From Pseudomonas putida (GTDB taxonomy: Bacteria; Pseudomonadota; Gammaproteobacteria; Pseudomonadales; Pseudomonadaceae): a DNA stretch of 64,000 nucleotides. The position numbers and the translations under genes are program-made. The stretch spans positions 1 through 64,000 of the forward strand of contig NZ_MINI01000038.1 of the NCBI RefSeq assembly GCF_002906855.1. Reading direction: 5' to 3'. Shown here one piece after another: positions 1 to 9,121 of the stretch (position 1 is the stretch's first letter; the number at the start of each line of letters is the position of its first letter). The notes beneath the pieces are model-generated. The model saw nothing but the letters and a program-made list of their open reading frames with translations. It searched no databases and was not told the origin of the DNA.

Positions 1-28
1 GCTGCGATCACTCGCTAGCGGGAGGCGA

Positions 29-56
29 ATAATACAGCGTTTAAAACCGCTGTCAA
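29..56 (-). promoter_or_regulatory. rRNA operon promoter, proximal copy, reading left out of the window
   Basis: On the minus strand there is a perfect -35 TTGACA (51-56) and a -10 TATTAT (29-34) separated by 16 bases, followed by a GC-rich discriminator (TCGCCTCCCGC). This combination is the known form of stringently controlled rRNA promoters in Pseudomonas. The 16S gene itself is not in the window, so the operon is inferred to lie to the left of position 1. Confidence 0.82.
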
Positions 57-171
57 CCTTCACCTCAACCGCTATCGATCTTTCGATCGAAGCACCCCAA
101 CACCACCTTAACTACCTAACTCATTGAATCTCAAGGAGTTTGTTGTTCCGATGTCGCTGGAAGTGGGGCGC

Positions 172-199
172 ATTATAAGGGGATTCGAAAGCGCGTCAA
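172..199 (-). promoter_or_regulatory. rRNA operon promoter, distal copy, reading left
   Basis: A second minus-strand promoter has -35 TTGACG (194-199), a 16-base spacer and a consensus -10 TATAAT (172-177). A GC-rich discriminator (GCGCCCC) follows. The A/T-rich stretch at about 201-240 directly upstream could act as an UP element. It lies about 143 bases upstream of the proximal promoter in the same orientation, giving a P1/P2 tandem pair. Confidence 0.78.
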
Positions 200-236
200 C
201 CTTTAATTTCAAGAAACTTCAATATCGCTGAAAAGC

Positions 237-268
237 AAAGCGGGGAGGCCTGTCGGCCTCCCCGCTTT
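237..268 (-). terminator. Terminator of the glutarate CoA-transferase gene
   Basis: A perfect 14-bp stem (237-250 with 255-268) around a TGTC loop lies 18 bases past the stop of the leftward CoA-transferase gene. The stem ends in AAAG/CTTT but the U-run is weak. It would insulate the CoA-transferase transcript from the rrn promoters that start immediately beyond it. Confidence 0.8.
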
Positions 269-286
269 CAACTGCTCTATATAGCA

Positions 287-1507
287 TCAAAGAACGCCAG
301 CGCTGCGCAACCGCACTATAGCATCGGCATCCAGCCCCAGCACATCGCCCAGCACCGCCTCGGTATGCTCACCTAACAGTGGCGGCGCCCGCCGATACTC
401 CACAGGCGTTTCCGACAACCGGATCGGGCTGGCCACCTGCGGCACGCTCCCCGCCAGCCCATGGGGCATGGTTACCGCCAACCCCCGGGCCAGTACCTGT
501 GGATCCTGGAACATCTGCGCCAGATCGTTGATCGGCCCACATGGCACCCCCGCAGCCTCCAGTTGGCTCACCCATTCGGCAGTAGTCTTGAATACCGTTG
601 CCTGGCGAATCAATGGAATCAACTCGGCCCGGTTCGCCACCCGCTGCTTGTTAGTAGCGAAGCGTGGGTCATCCGCCCACTGCGGCTGCCCAGCCACCTC
701 GGCAAACTTGCGGAACTGGCCATCGTTACCCACGGTAAGGATGAAATCGCCATCCGCCGTCGGAAAGTCCTGGTAAGGCACGATATTGGGGTGAGCATTA
801 CCCAGCCGCCGCGGTGGATTGCCGGTAGTCAGGTAGTTCATCGCCTGGTTGGCCAGGCAAGCCACCTGCACATCGAGCAGTGCCATATCGATGTGCTGAC
901 CAACGCCATGCTGATCGCGGTAGGCGAGGGCAGCCAGAATCGCCACGGTCGAGTACAACCCGGTAAGAATGTCGGTCAGGGCAACACCGACCTTTACCGG
1001 CCCGGCACCTTCCTCCCCATCCGGGCGGCCGGTCAGGCTCATCAGCCCACCCAACCCCTGGATCATGAAGTCATACCCCGCACGCTTGGCGTACGGCCCC
1101 GTTTGGCCGAAGCCGGTGATAGAGCAATAGATAAGCTTGGGGTTGATTGCCTTCAGGCTCGGGTAATCCAGCCCGTAAGCAGCCAGCCCACCTACCTTGA
1201 AGTTCTCAATGACGATATCCGACTTGGCCGCCAGCTCGCGCACCAGGCGCTGGCCTTCCGGCTGGGTGAAGTCGATGGTCACCGAGCGCTTGTTGCGGTT
1301 TGCCGACAGGTAATAAGCCGCTTCGCTGGTGTTCTCACCTACGGCATCCTTGAGGAAGGGCGGCCCCCAGGAGCGGGTGTCGTCGCCGCTGCCAGGGCGT
1401 TCGACCTTGATCACGTCAGCACCCAGGTCCGCCAGGATCTGGCCAGACCAAGGCCCCGCCAGCACGCGGGAGAGGTCCAGCACCCGCAGATGAGATAGCG
1501 CGCCCAT
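287..1507 (-). CDS. gcdG: CaiB/BaiF family CoA-transferase, glutarate-type
   Basis: 406 aa class III CoA-transferase, predicted to move CoA from succinyl-CoA to glutarate to make glutaryl-CoA, the substrate of the dehydrogenase encoded next to it. The N-terminus (RVLDLSRVLAGPW, then ADLGADVIKVERP) is the standard CaiB/BaiF opening. The segment VGVALTDILTG places the family's catalytic aspartate at about Asp179. It lies 14 bases downstream of gcdH on the same strand, which fixes the substrate much better than the family alone would, because CaiB proteins act on many acids. The P. putida gene is also called gcoT. Length is normal and nothing looks broken. Confidence 0.9.
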   Translation of the reverse strand: MGALSHLRVLDLSRVLAGPWSGQILADLGADVIKVERPGSGDDTRSWGPPFLKDAVGENTSEAAYYLSANRNKRSVTIDFTQPEGQRLVRELAAKSDIVIENFKVGGLAAYGLDYPSLKAINPKLIYCSITGFGQTGPYAKRAGYDFMIQGLGGLMSLTGRPDGEEGAGPVKVGVALTDILTGLYSTVAILAALAYRDQHGVGQHIDMALLDVQVACLANQAMNYLTTGNPPRRLGNAHPNIVPYQDFPTADGDFILTVGNDGQFRKFAEVAGQPQWADDPRFATNKQRVANRAELIPLIRQATVFKTTAEWVSQLEAAGVPCGPINDLAQMFQDPQVLARGLAVTMPHGLAGSVPQVASPIRLSETPVEYRRAPPLLGEHTEAVLGDVLGLDADAIVRLRSAGVL

Positions 1508-1521
1508 GGACTGGCTCCTTA

Positions 1522-2703
1522 TCAGTAGAAGGCCTGGATGCCGGTCTGCGCACGCCCGAGGATCAGCGCATGCACGTCATGGGTACCCTCATAGGTGTTG
1601 ACCACCTCAAGGTTGACCAAGTGGCGCGCCACGCCGAACTCGTCGGAGATGCCGTTGCCGCCAAGCATGTCGCGAGCCATGCGGGCGATGTCCAGGGCCT
1701 TGCCGCAGGAGTTGCGCTTCATGATCGAGGTGATTTCTACCGCCGCAGTACCTTCGTCCTTCATGCGACCCAAGCGCAGGCAGCCTTGCAGGGCCAGGGT
1801 GATTTCAGTCTGCATGTCGGCCAGTTTCTTCTGGATCAGCTGGTTGGCAGCCAGTGGGCGACCGAACTGCTGACGATCCAGAGTGTACTGGCGAGCTGTG
1901 TGCCAGCAGGCTTCGGCCGCACCCAGCGCGCCCCACGAAATGCCATAACGCGCTGAGTTCAGGCAGGTGAACGGCCCCTTCAGGCCACGCACATCCGGGA
2001 AGATGTTCTCTTCCGGGACGAACACGTTGTCCATGACGATTTCACCGGTGATAGATGCCCGCAGGCCAACCTTGCCGTGTATCGCCGGGGCGCTAAGGCC
2101 TTGCCAGCCTTTTTCCAGGACAAAGCCGCGGATATCGCCGGCATCGTCCTTGGCCCAGACCACGAACACATCGGCGATCGGGCTGTTGGTGATCCACATC
2201 TTGCTACCGCTCAGGCGATAGCCGCCATCGACCTTCCTGGCACGGGTGATCATCGACCCAGGGTCGGAGCCATGGTTAGGCTCGGTCAGACCAAAGCAGC
2301 CAATCCACTCACCAGAGGCCAGCTTGGGCAGATATTTCTGCTTCTGCGCTTCGCTACCGAATTCGTTGATCGGCACCATCACCAGCGAAGACTGCACGCT
2401 CATCATCGAACGGTAGCCGGAGTCGATACGCTCCACTTCACGGGCAATCAGGCCGTAGCACACATAGTTCAGGCCGCTGCCGCCGTATTGCTCGGGAATG
2501 GTTGCACCGAGCAGGCCGACTTCACCCATCTCGCGGAAGATCGCCGGGTCGGTCTGTTCGTGACGGAAGGCTTCCAGCACGCGCGGGGCCAGCTTGTCCT
2601 GGGCGAACTGATAAGCGCTGTCACGCACCATGCGCTCTTCTTCAGTGAGCTGCTGATCCAGCAGCAGCGGGTCGATCCAGTTGAAGCTTGCTTTACCGGC
2701 CAT
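1522..2703 (-). CDS. gcdH: Glutaryl-CoA dehydrogenase
   Basis: 393 aa FAD flavoenzyme of the acyl-CoA dehydrogenase family. It oxidises and decarboxylates glutaryl-CoA to crotonyl-CoA in lysine and glutarate breakdown. It shows the family's [15 protein letters not shown] flavin segment and the C-terminal [12 protein letters not shown], which carries the catalytic glutamate. I start at the ATG at 2703 (MAGKASFNW), preceded by GAGGA at good spacing. An upstream in-frame start would add 29 residues unlike the family and run into the divergent promoter. It forms an operon with the CoA-transferase and is divergent from its likely regulator, a LysR protein. Confidence 0.94.
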   Translation of the reverse strand: MAGKASFNWIDPLLLDQQLTEEERMVRDSAYQFAQDKLAPRVLEAFRHEQTDPAIFREMGEVGLLGATIPEQYGGSGLNYVCYGLIAREVERIDSGYRSMMSVQSSLVMVPINEFGSEAQKQKYLPKLASGEWIGCFGLTEPNHGSDPGSMITRARKVDGGYRLSGSKMWITNSPIADVFVVWAKDDAGDIRGFVLEKGWQGLSAPAIHGKVGLRASITGEIVMDNVFVPEENIFPDVRGLKGPFTCLNSARYGISWGALGAAEACWHTARQYTLDRQQFGRPLAANQLIQKKLADMQTEITLALQGCLRLGRMKDEGTAAVEITSIMKRNSCGKALDIARMARDMLGGNGISDEFGVARHLVNLEVVNTYEGTHDVHALILGRAQTGIQAFY

Positions 2704-2865
2704 GAGCGAAATCCTCGAAATAGGGGAGCGGTTTCTTGTGCCATTGATCCTAGGCCTGATCAGGCACCACGACAAACGAGGATTGCGCACGCATCAGTGA
2801 TATTTTGTCACTTCGAGATACTCGAAAACGCCATATTCAAGTCTCCATGAGTGAGGTTGACGTAC
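2704..2865. promoter_or_regulatory. Divergent gcdH / gcdR control region
   Basis: This 162-base gap between the divergent gcdH and the LysR gene is A/T-richer than its surroundings. By the usual LysR arrangement the regulator would bind here to control both directions. I cannot assign -35/-10 boxes or the LysR T-N11-A box with certainty. Confidence 0.5.
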
Positions 2866-3780
2866 ATGCGCCGCAAGATCCCCAGCACCACCGCACTGGT
2901 CTGCTTCGAAGCGGCCGCACGCCACGAGAGCTTTACCAAGGCGGCCCAGGAACTGGCCCTGACTCAGGGCGCCGTCTGTCGACAGATCGGCGGATTGGAG
3001 GAGTTCCTCAATGTCGAGCTGTTCAGGCGCTCACGCCGGGGCGTGAAACTCACCGAAGCCGGGCTTTCCTATAGCCGGCAGGTTGCCGCACAGCTGGATG
3101 CGGTTGAGCGCGACACGCTGTCGGTGATGCGCCAGCAGGGCGCCAACGTGATCGAACTGGCCGTAGTGCCCACCTTCGGCACCCAATGGCTGCTGCCACG
3201 GCTCAAGGACTTCCAGCAACGTCACCCCGAGGTCACCGTCAACCTGACCAACCGTACCCGCCCATTCCTGTTCGCCGACACCCCGTTCGATGCCGCCATC
3301 TACTTTGGCGATGCCGACTGGTCCGGCACCCAGTCCCATCGCTTGATGGGCGAGAACCCCGTGCCGGTGTGCAGTCCGGCCATGCTGGACGGGCAGGGCA
3401 TGCTCGACCCCCAGCACATCGCCAGCCTGCCATTGCTGCAGCAGACCACCCGGCCTTATGCCTGGCGCCAGTGGTTCAATGGCCTGGGCCTGAATATCGC
3501 GGGTGACATGACAGGCCCGCGCTATGAACTATTCTCCATGCTGGCCCAGGCGGCCATGCACGAGATGGGCATCGCACTGATCCCGCCGTTCCTGATCCAG
3601 CGCGAGCTGGAGGAGGGCAGGCTGGTAGTCGCTAACAGGTACGCGCTGTCCAGCGACAAGGCCTACTATCTGATGATTCCCGAACGCAAGGTGGAGTCGG
3701 CATCGCTCCGGGCCTTCCGTGACTGGCTGGTGGGACAGGCACAGCTCTATACCGCCTCGCACAAAGATGAAAGCGCCTGA
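2866..3780 (+). CDS. gcdR: LysR-family regulator of glutarate degradation
   Basis: 304 aa transcription factor with an N-terminal winged helix-turn-helix (about residues 8-65: FEAAARHESFTKAAQELALTQGAVCRQIGGLE) and a C-terminal effector-binding region. Divergence from gcdH and the CoA-transferase suggests that it activates them in response to glutarate or a related intermediate. I choose ATG 2866 because GAGG sits nine bases upstream. A GTG at 2851 is in frame but lacks a ribosome site. DNA-binding residues look intact. The inducer is inferred from neighbours, not visible in the sequence. Confidence 0.88.
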   Translation: MRRKIPSTTALVCFEAAARHESFTKAAQELALTQGAVCRQIGGLEEFLNVELFRRSRRGVKLTEAGLSYSRQVAAQLDAVERDTLSVMRQQGANVIELAVVPTFGTQWLLPRLKDFQQRHPEVTVNLTNRTRPFLFADTPFDAAIYFGDADWSGTQSHRLMGENPVPVCSPAMLDGQGMLDPQHIASLPLLQQTTRPYAWRQWFNGLGLNIAGDMTGPRYELFSMLAQAAMHEMGIALIPPFLIQRELEEGRLVVANRYALSSDKAYYLMIPERKVESASLRAFRDWLVGQAQLYTASHKDESA

Positions 3781-4202
3781 CCTACCTTTGTAGTCAATTA
3801 TTTTAAACACCTACAGATATACGTTTTTGTCGCATCAGCGAAAACTGTTCAGGTGAATCGAAAAACCCCATCTAGGCCTCTAAACACGCGGCTTTCAGAG
3901 GGTTTTACGACATCCATGAGCCCATCCGCGAAATCATCGCAAAAAATTTCGATTTTTCCCCTAATCTGCCAATACCCCATGGTTGACGGGCTGTAGCCTA
4001 TCACTTGCGACATACGGTCACAGGGTGACTTGTAGTTTTGACTTCGTTTCGCTCCAGAACCGGTTGATGGCCTCTGGGTTCGTCTGCAAAATGCTTCGCC
4101 CGCCCTGGATTCGGCGGGTCCGGCGCTCAACAGCCGCCCCAGCGCGCCATACGCAGTGTGCTGGCTTTTACAAAGACAAAGGTCACCGCAGGAGAAATAG
4201 TC
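3781..4202. other. Gene-free region between gcdR and pntAA
   Basis: 422 bases with no convincing gene. The left part is A/T-rich and contains a weak CCTCT/AGAGG hairpin followed by GTTTT near 3880-3905 that might end gcdR transcription. The pntAA promoter should lie in the right half, but I cannot assign boxes with confidence. The AGGAG at 4190-4194 is the ribosome site for pntAA. Confidence 0.6.
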
Positions 4203-5324
4203 GTGCACATTGGTGTTCCTCTCGAGACGCAGACCGGTGAGACAAGGGTCGCTGCGACCCCCGAAACCATCAAGAAACTGATTGGCCAAGGCCATCAGGT
4301 CACCGTCCAACGGGGGGCAGGGCTCAACGCCAGCATTCCGGACAGTGCCTATGAGGCCGTGGGAGCTTCCCTGGGAAGCGCAGCCGATGCCTACGGCGCC
4401 CAATTGGTGCTCAAGGTGGTCGCTCCCAACGACCAGGAGCTGGCCCTGATCAACAGCGGCAGCCTCCTGGTAGGCATGCTCAACCCCTTCAACAGCGAGC
4501 TGATCGGCAAGATGGCCGAACGCGGTGTCAACGCTTTCGCCCTGGAAGCCGCGCCACGCACCTCGCGGGCCCAGAGCCTGGATGTGCTGTCATCGCAGGC
4601 CAACATCGCCGGTTACAAGGCCGTGCTGCTGGCGGCTCACCATTACCCTCGTTTCATGCCCATGCTGATGACCGCCGCCGGTACTGTTAAGGCCGCCCGC
4701 GTGCTGATCCTGGGGGCAGGCGTTGCCGGCCTGCAGGCCATTGCCACGGCCAAACGCCTGGGTGCGGTGATCGAGGCATCCGACGTACGGCCGGCGGTGA
4801 AGGAGCAGATCGAGTCGCTGGGCGCCAAGTTCATCGACGTGCCCTACGAGACTGACGAAGAGCGTGAATGCGCCGAAGGTGTTGGCGGCTATGCCCGGCC
4901 AATGCCGGCCAGCTGGATGCAACGCCAGGCCCAGGCCGTACACGAACGCGCCAAGCAGGCCGATATCGTCATCACCACCGCACTGATCCCCGGCCGTAAG
5001 GCACCGACGCTGCTCAGCGCCGAAACCGTCGCGCAAATGAAGCCCGGCTCGGTGGTGATCGACCTGGCAGCAGCTCAGGGCGGCAACTGCCCACTGACCG
5101 TTGCTGACCAGGTGGTGCAGGAAAACGGCGTGATCATCGTCGGCCCGACCAACCTGCCGGCCCAGGTGGGCGCCGATGCCTCGGCGCTTTATGCACGCAA
5201 CCTGCTGGACTTCATGAAGCTGCTGTTCGACAAGGACGGCGCGCTGGTCATCAACCTCGAAGACGACATCGTCGCGGCCTGCCTGATGTGCCGCGATGGC
5301 CAGGTCGTCCGCAAGAACGGCTAA
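4203..5324 (+). CDS. pntAA: NAD(P) transhydrogenase subunit alpha, part 1 (NAD-binding)
   Basis: 373 aa NAD(H)-binding domain I of the proton-translocating transhydrogenase. The enzyme uses the proton gradient to transfer hydride from NADH to NADP and supply NADPH. The N-terminus HIGVPLETQTGETRVAATP is typical, and the Rossmann motif VLILGAGVAGLQA lies near the middle. I start at GTG 4203, eight bases after AGGAG; an ATG at 4158 would add an atypical leader. The enterobacterial alpha chain is a single protein. Here it is split in two, as in other pseudomonads and in Rhodospirillum. First gene of pntAA-pntAB-pntB. Confidence 0.94.
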   Translation: MHIGVPLETQTGETRVAATPETIKKLIGQGHQVTVQRGAGLNASIPDSAYEAVGASLGSAADAYGAQLVLKVVAPNDQELALINSGSLLVGMLNPFNSELIGKMAERGVNAFALEAAPRTSRAQSLDVLSSQANIAGYKAVLLAAHHYPRFMPMLMTAAGTVKAARVLILGAGVAGLQAIATAKRLGAVIEASDVRPAVKEQIESLGAKFIDVPYETDEERECAEGVGGYARPMPASWMQRQAQAVHERAKQADIVITTALIPGRKAPTLLSAETVAQMKPGSVVIDLAAAQGGNCPLTVADQVVQENGVIIVGPTNLPAQVGADASALYARNLLDFMKLLFDKDGALVINLEDDIVAACLMCRDGQVVRKNG

Positions 5325-5335
5325 GGAGCACGACA

Positions 5336-5650
5336 ATGGAAGACATGCTGATTTCCCATGGCATCTACAACCTGATCATCTTCGTGCTAGCCATCTATGT
5401 GGGCTACCACGTGGTGTGGAACGTCACCCCGGCGCTGCACACGCCGCTGATGGCGGTTACCAACGCCATTTCGGCGATCGTCATCGTTGGCGCCATGCTG
5501 GCGGCGGCCCTGACCGTGACACCGGCCGGCAAACTGATGGGCACCCTGGCGGTAGCCCTGGCTGCAGTCAACGTGTTCGGTGGCTTCCTGGTCACCCGCC
5601 GCATGCTTGAGATGTTCAAGAAGAAAACCAAGAACGAGGCGCAGAAGTAA
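5336..5650 (+). CDS. pntAB: NAD(P) transhydrogenase subunit alpha, part 2 (membrane)
   Basis: 104 aa integral membrane subunit with about three transmembrane helices (LIIFVLAIYVGYHVVW; AISAIVIVGAMLAAALTV; LAVALAAVNVFGGFLV) and a lysine-rich cytoplasmic tail. Together with PntB it forms the proton channel of the transhydrogenase. ATG 5336 follows AAGGAG, which overlaps the pntAA stop, so the two genes are translationally linked. A start at 5288 would overlap pntAA and is rejected. Confidence 0.93.
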   Translation: MEDMLISHGIYNLIIFVLAIYVGYHVVWNVTPALHTPLMAVTNAISAIVIVGAMLAAALTVTPAGKLMGTLAVALAAVNVFGGFLVTRRMLEMFKKKTKNEAQK

Positions 5651-5652
5651 GC

Positions 5653-7089
5653 ATGAGCATGAATCTGGTAACGCTCCTCTACCTCGTCGCCTCGGTGTGC
5701 TTCATCCAGGCGCTCAAGGGCCTGTCGCACCCGACCACTTCGCGGCGCGGCAACCTGTTCGGCATGATCGGCATGGGGATCGCCATCCTCACCACGGTTG
5801 GCCTCATCTATAAACTCGGGGCCGAGCTTGCGACCGCCGGTATCGGCTACGTCATCGTCGGCCTGCTGGTCGGCGGTACCGCCGGTTCGATCATGGCCAA
5901 GCGCGTCGAGATGACCAAGATGCCCGAGCTGGTCGCCTTCATGCACAGCATGATCGGCCTGGCTGCGGTATTCATCGCCATTGCGGCCGTGCTTGAGCCG
6001 CAGTCGATGGGCATCGTCGCCGCCATCAGCGACCCGATCCCCACCGGCAACCGCCTGGAACTGTTCCTGGGTGCAGCCATCGGCGCCATCACCTTCTCCG
6101 GTTCGGTGATCGCCTTCGGCAAGCTGTCGGGCAAGTACAAGTTTCGCCTGTTTCAGGGCGCACCGGTACAGTTTGCCGGCCAGCACAAGCTGAACCTGAT
6201 CCTCGGCCTGACCACCATCGCCCTGGGCCTGCTGTTTACCTTCACTGGACACTACAGTGCCTTCACCCTGATGCTGGTCCTGGCCTTCATCATGGGCGTG
6301 CTGATCATTATTCCGATCGGGGGTGCCGACATGCCGGTAGTGGTGTCGATGCTCAACAGCTACTCGGGTTGGGCCGCGGCCGGTATCGGCTTCTCGCTGA
6401 ACAACTCGATGCTGATCATCGCGGGCTCCCTGGTCGGTTCGTCCGGTGCCATCCTCTCGTACATCATGTGCAAGGCGATGAACCGTTCATTCTTCAACGT
6501 CATCCTCGGCGGCTTTGGTGGCGATACCGATGCCGGCGCGGCGCAAGGTTCGAAGGAACAGCGCCCGGTGAAGTCCGGCTCTGCCGACGATGCCACCTTC
6601 CTGCTGAGCAACGCTGACAGCGTAATCATCGTCCCGGGTTACGGCCTGGCGGTGGCCCGTGCCCAGCACGCACTGAAGGAACTGACCGAGAAGCTGAGCC
6701 ATAACGGCGTGACCGTGAAGTACGCGATCCACCCGGTGGCAGGGCGCATGCCTGGGCACATGAACGTACTGCTGGCCGAAGCCGAAGTGCCATACGACCA
6801 GGTGTTCGAGATGGAAGACATCAACGCCGAGTTCGGCCAGGCCGACGTGGTGCTGGTGCTGGGTGCCAACGACGTGGTCAACCCGGCGGCGAAGAACGAT
6901 CCGAAGTCGCCCATCGCCGGCATGCCGATCCTCGAGGCCTTCAAGGCCAAGACCATCATCGTCAACAAGCGCTCGATGGCCAGCGGCTACGCCGGCCTGG
7001 ACAACGAACTGTTCTACCTGGACAAGACCATGATGGTGTTCGGCGACGCGAAGAAAGTCATTGAAGACATGGTAAAAGCGGTGGAGTGA
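5653..7089 (+). CDS. pntB: NAD(P) transhydrogenase subunit beta
   Basis: 478 aa beta subunit. The N-terminal two thirds is a run of hydrophobic helices. The C-terminal domain III binds NADP(H) and shows VIIVPGYGLAVARAQH and, further on, VLVLGANDVVNPAA, both conserved for NADP binding. It starts two bases after pntAB stops and is followed by a strong terminator, so the operon has three genes. Length is typical. Function is unambiguous by family and context. Confidence 0.95.
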   Translation: MSMNLVTLLYLVASVCFIQALKGLSHPTTSRRGNLFGMIGMGIAILTTVGLIYKLGAELATAGIGYVIVGLLVGGTAGSIMAKRVEMTKMPELVAFMHSMIGLAAVFIAIAAVLEPQSMGIVAAISDPIPTGNRLELFLGAAIGAITFSGSVIAFGKLSGKYKFRLFQGAPVQFAGQHKLNLILGLTTIALGLLFTFTGHYSAFTLMLVLAFIMGVLIIIPIGGADMPVVVSMLNSYSGWAAAGIGFSLNNSMLIIAGSLVGSSGAILSYIMCKAMNRSFFNVILGGFGGDTDAGAAQGSKEQRPVKSGSADDATFLLSNADSVIIVPGYGLAVARAQHALKELTEKLSHNGVTVKYAIHPVAGRMPGHMNVLLAEAEVPYDQVFEMEDINAEFGQADVVLVLGANDVVNPAAKNDPKSPIAGMPILEAFKAKTIIVNKRSMASGYAGLDNELFYLDKTMMVFGDAKKVIEDMVKAVE

Positions 7090-7121
7090 TAACGGTCGCT
7101 GCAAACCCGCTGATATAAAGG

Positions 7122-7156
7122 AAGCCCCGGTCAGAATCTGCCGGGGCTTTTCTTTT
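7122..7156 (+). terminator. Terminator of the pnt operon
   Basis: AAGCCCCGG (7122-7130) pairs exactly with CCGGGGCTT (7141-7149), and a T-rich run follows. It lies 33 bases after the pntB stop. This is a classical intrinsic terminator. Confidence 0.9.
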
Positions 7157-7195
7157 GATGATCCAGATCAACGGCTCTATTTCAATGCTTCTCAT

Positions 7196-7209
7196 ACGAC
7201 CATGGTCGT
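7196..7209. promoter_or_regulatory. Perfect 14-bp palindrome upstream of the acetyl-CoA hydrolase gene
   Basis: ACGACCATGGTCGT is a perfect inverted repeat 66 bases before the start codon of the CoA-transferase/hydrolase gene, downstream of the pnt terminator. It is a plausible operator for a dimeric regulator. No regulator gene is adjacent, so the partner is unknown. Confidence 0.35.
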
Positions 7210-7275
7210 GGGACGGCAATGGGCGAAATCTCTAGACTGCGCTGCAGTAGTTTCAGTAGCCCGAGATAACAATCC

Positions 7276-8769
7276 ATGTACCGTGATCGTATCCGCTTGT
7301 CCTCCCTGCACAGCAAGGTAATGAGTGCGGCAGATGCCGCTGGCCTGATCGAGGACGGCATGACCGTCGGCATGAGCGGCTTCACCCGCGCCGGCGAAGC
7401 CAAGGCTGTGCCGCATGCCCTGGCCGAACGCGCCAAGCAGTCGCCACTGAAAATCAGCCTGATGACCGGCGCCAGCCTGGGCAACGACCTCGACAAGCAG
7501 CTGACCGAAGCTGGTGTACTGGCTCGTCGCATGCCTTTCCAGGTCGACAGCACCCTTCGCAAGGCCATCAATGATGGCCAGGTGATGTTCATCGACCAGC
7601 ACCTGTCGGAAACCGTCGAGCAGCTGCGCAACCAGCAGCTCAAGCTGCCGGATATCGCGGTCATCGAAGCCGTGGCCATCACCGAGCAGGGCCACATCGT
7701 GCCAACCACCTCGGTGGGCAACTCGGCCAGCTTCGCGATCTTTGCCAAACAAGTGATCGTCGAGATCAACCTGTCGCACAACGCCAACCTCGAAGGCCTG
7801 CACGACATCTATATCCCGACCTATCGCCCGACCCGCACGCCAATCCCGCTGGTCAAGGTCGACGACCGCATTGGCAGCACTGCAATCCCGATCGACCCGG
7901 CCAAGATCGTCGGCATCGTCATCAGCGACCAGCCGGATTCGCCATCCACCGTGCTGCCACCGGATGACGAAACTCAGGGCATCGCCGACCACCTGATCAA
8001 CTTCCTTAAGCAGGAAGTGGAGGCTGGCCGCATGACCAACAAGCTCGGCCCGCTGCAGGCAGGTATCGGCAGCATCGCCAACGCGGTGATGTGTGGCCTG
8101 ATCGAGTCGCCGTTCGAAGACCTGACCATGTACTCCGAAGTGCTGCAGGACTCGACCTTCGACCTGATCGACGCCGGCAAGCTGAGCTTTGCCTCGGGCA
8201 GCTCGATCACCCTGTCGACCCGTCGTAATGCTGACGTGTTCGGAAACCTGGAGCGCTACAAAGACAAGTTGGTCCTGCGCCCACAGGAAATCTCCAACCA
8301 CCCTGAAGTGGTCCGCCGCCTGGGCATCATCGGCATCAACACGGCGCTGGAGTTCGACATCTACGGTAACGTCAACTCGACCCACGTCTGTGGCACCAGA
8401 ATGATGAACGGCATCGGCGGTTCGGGTGACTTCGCCCGCAACGCCCACCTGGCGGTGTTCGTCACCAAGTCGATCGCCAAGGGCGGGGCGATTTCCAGCG
8501 TGGTACCGATGGTCAGCCACGTTGACCATACCGAGCACGATGTCGACATCCTGGTCACCGAGCAAGGCCTGGCCGACCTGCGTGGCCTGGCACCGCGTGA
8601 GCGGGCCCGGGCGATCATCGACAACTGTGTGCACCCGGACTACCGCGCAGCGCTGAACGATTACTTCGATCGCGCCTGCCAGCGTGGTGGCCACACCCCG
8701 CACATCCTGCGTGAAGCACTGAGCTGGCACGAAAACCTGGAAGAAACCGGGCGCATGCTCGCCAGCTGA
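7276..8769 (+). CDS. Acetyl-CoA hydrolase / succinate CoA-transferase family protein
   Basis: 497 aa member of the acetyl-CoA hydrolase/transferase family (Ach1, AarC and propionyl-CoA:succinate CoA-transferase relatives). Such enzymes form a glutamyl-CoA intermediate and exchange CoA between acetyl-, propionyl- and succinyl groups. The conserved MYSEVLQD segment puts the likely catalytic glutamate at Glu288. Nearby ITEQGHIVPTTSVGN and the C-terminal EQGLADLRG are also family features. It stands alone between the pnt terminator and a gene-free region. In pseudomonads a role in acetate or propionate/methylcitrate overflow is likely. The true CoA acceptor cannot be read from the sequence. Confidence 0.88.
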   Translation: MYRDRIRLSSLHSKVMSAADAAGLIEDGMTVGMSGFTRAGEAKAVPHALAERAKQSPLKISLMTGASLGNDLDKQLTEAGVLARRMPFQVDSTLRKAINDGQVMFIDQHLSETVEQLRNQQLKLPDIAVIEAVAITEQGHIVPTTSVGNSASFAIFAKQVIVEINLSHNANLEGLHDIYIPTYRPTRTPIPLVKVDDRIGSTAIPIDPAKIVGIVISDQPDSPSTVLPPDDETQGIADHLINFLKQEVEAGRMTNKLGPLQAGIGSIANAVMCGLIESPFEDLTMYSEVLQDSTFDLIDAGKLSFASGSSITLSTRRNADVFGNLERYKDKLVLRPQEISNHPEVVRRLGIIGINTALEFDIYGNVNSTHVCGTRMMNGIGGSGDFARNAHLAVFVTKSIAKGGAISSVVPMVSHVDHTEHDVDILVTEQGLADLRGLAPRERARAIIDNCVHPDYRAALNDYFDRACQRGGHTPHILREALSWHENLEETGRMLAS

Positions 8770-9121
8770 TCCAGCTGCCTCAACTGTTTTGGCCCTGTCG
8801 TCGCCACGCCGACGACAGGACCACAACAGTCAAACCACCCCGCCTGAACACTTCGCTCACTTTCCTGATTAAAACTGTACTACTGTACTGCTATCTTCAG
8901 GCTTTCCTGGCTTGCAAATCCTCCTACCCATGCAGAAACGCACCACATCAGTGCAGACCAGTACAGTTACGCCTATTTCGAGTGCAACAGTAGGGTTAAA
9001 CAGTTAACTGGCCCATCGCATTGCTGTTGAACTGTATCTACTGTTATGGACAGCAGAGGAGGATCATTGGCATCAGTTAAATCACTACCTAATCCCGCCA
9101 TAAGCGGAAGGATGAAACATC
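8770..9121. promoter_or_regulatory. Gene-free region with repeated ACTGT/ACAGT motifs before the DUF1127 gene
   Basis: 352 bases without a gene. Several related motifs recur: ACTGTACTACTGTACTG (8874-8890), CCAGTACAGTTAC (8958-8970), AAACAGTTAACTG (8998-9010) and AACTGTATCTACTGTTATG (9030-9048). This density is far above chance and suggests multiple operator sites. The same core reappears at 9451-9494 before the DUF2388 genes. GntR/MocR-type regulators bind direct and inverted repeats of this general appearance, but that link is only a guess. Confidence 0.5.
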
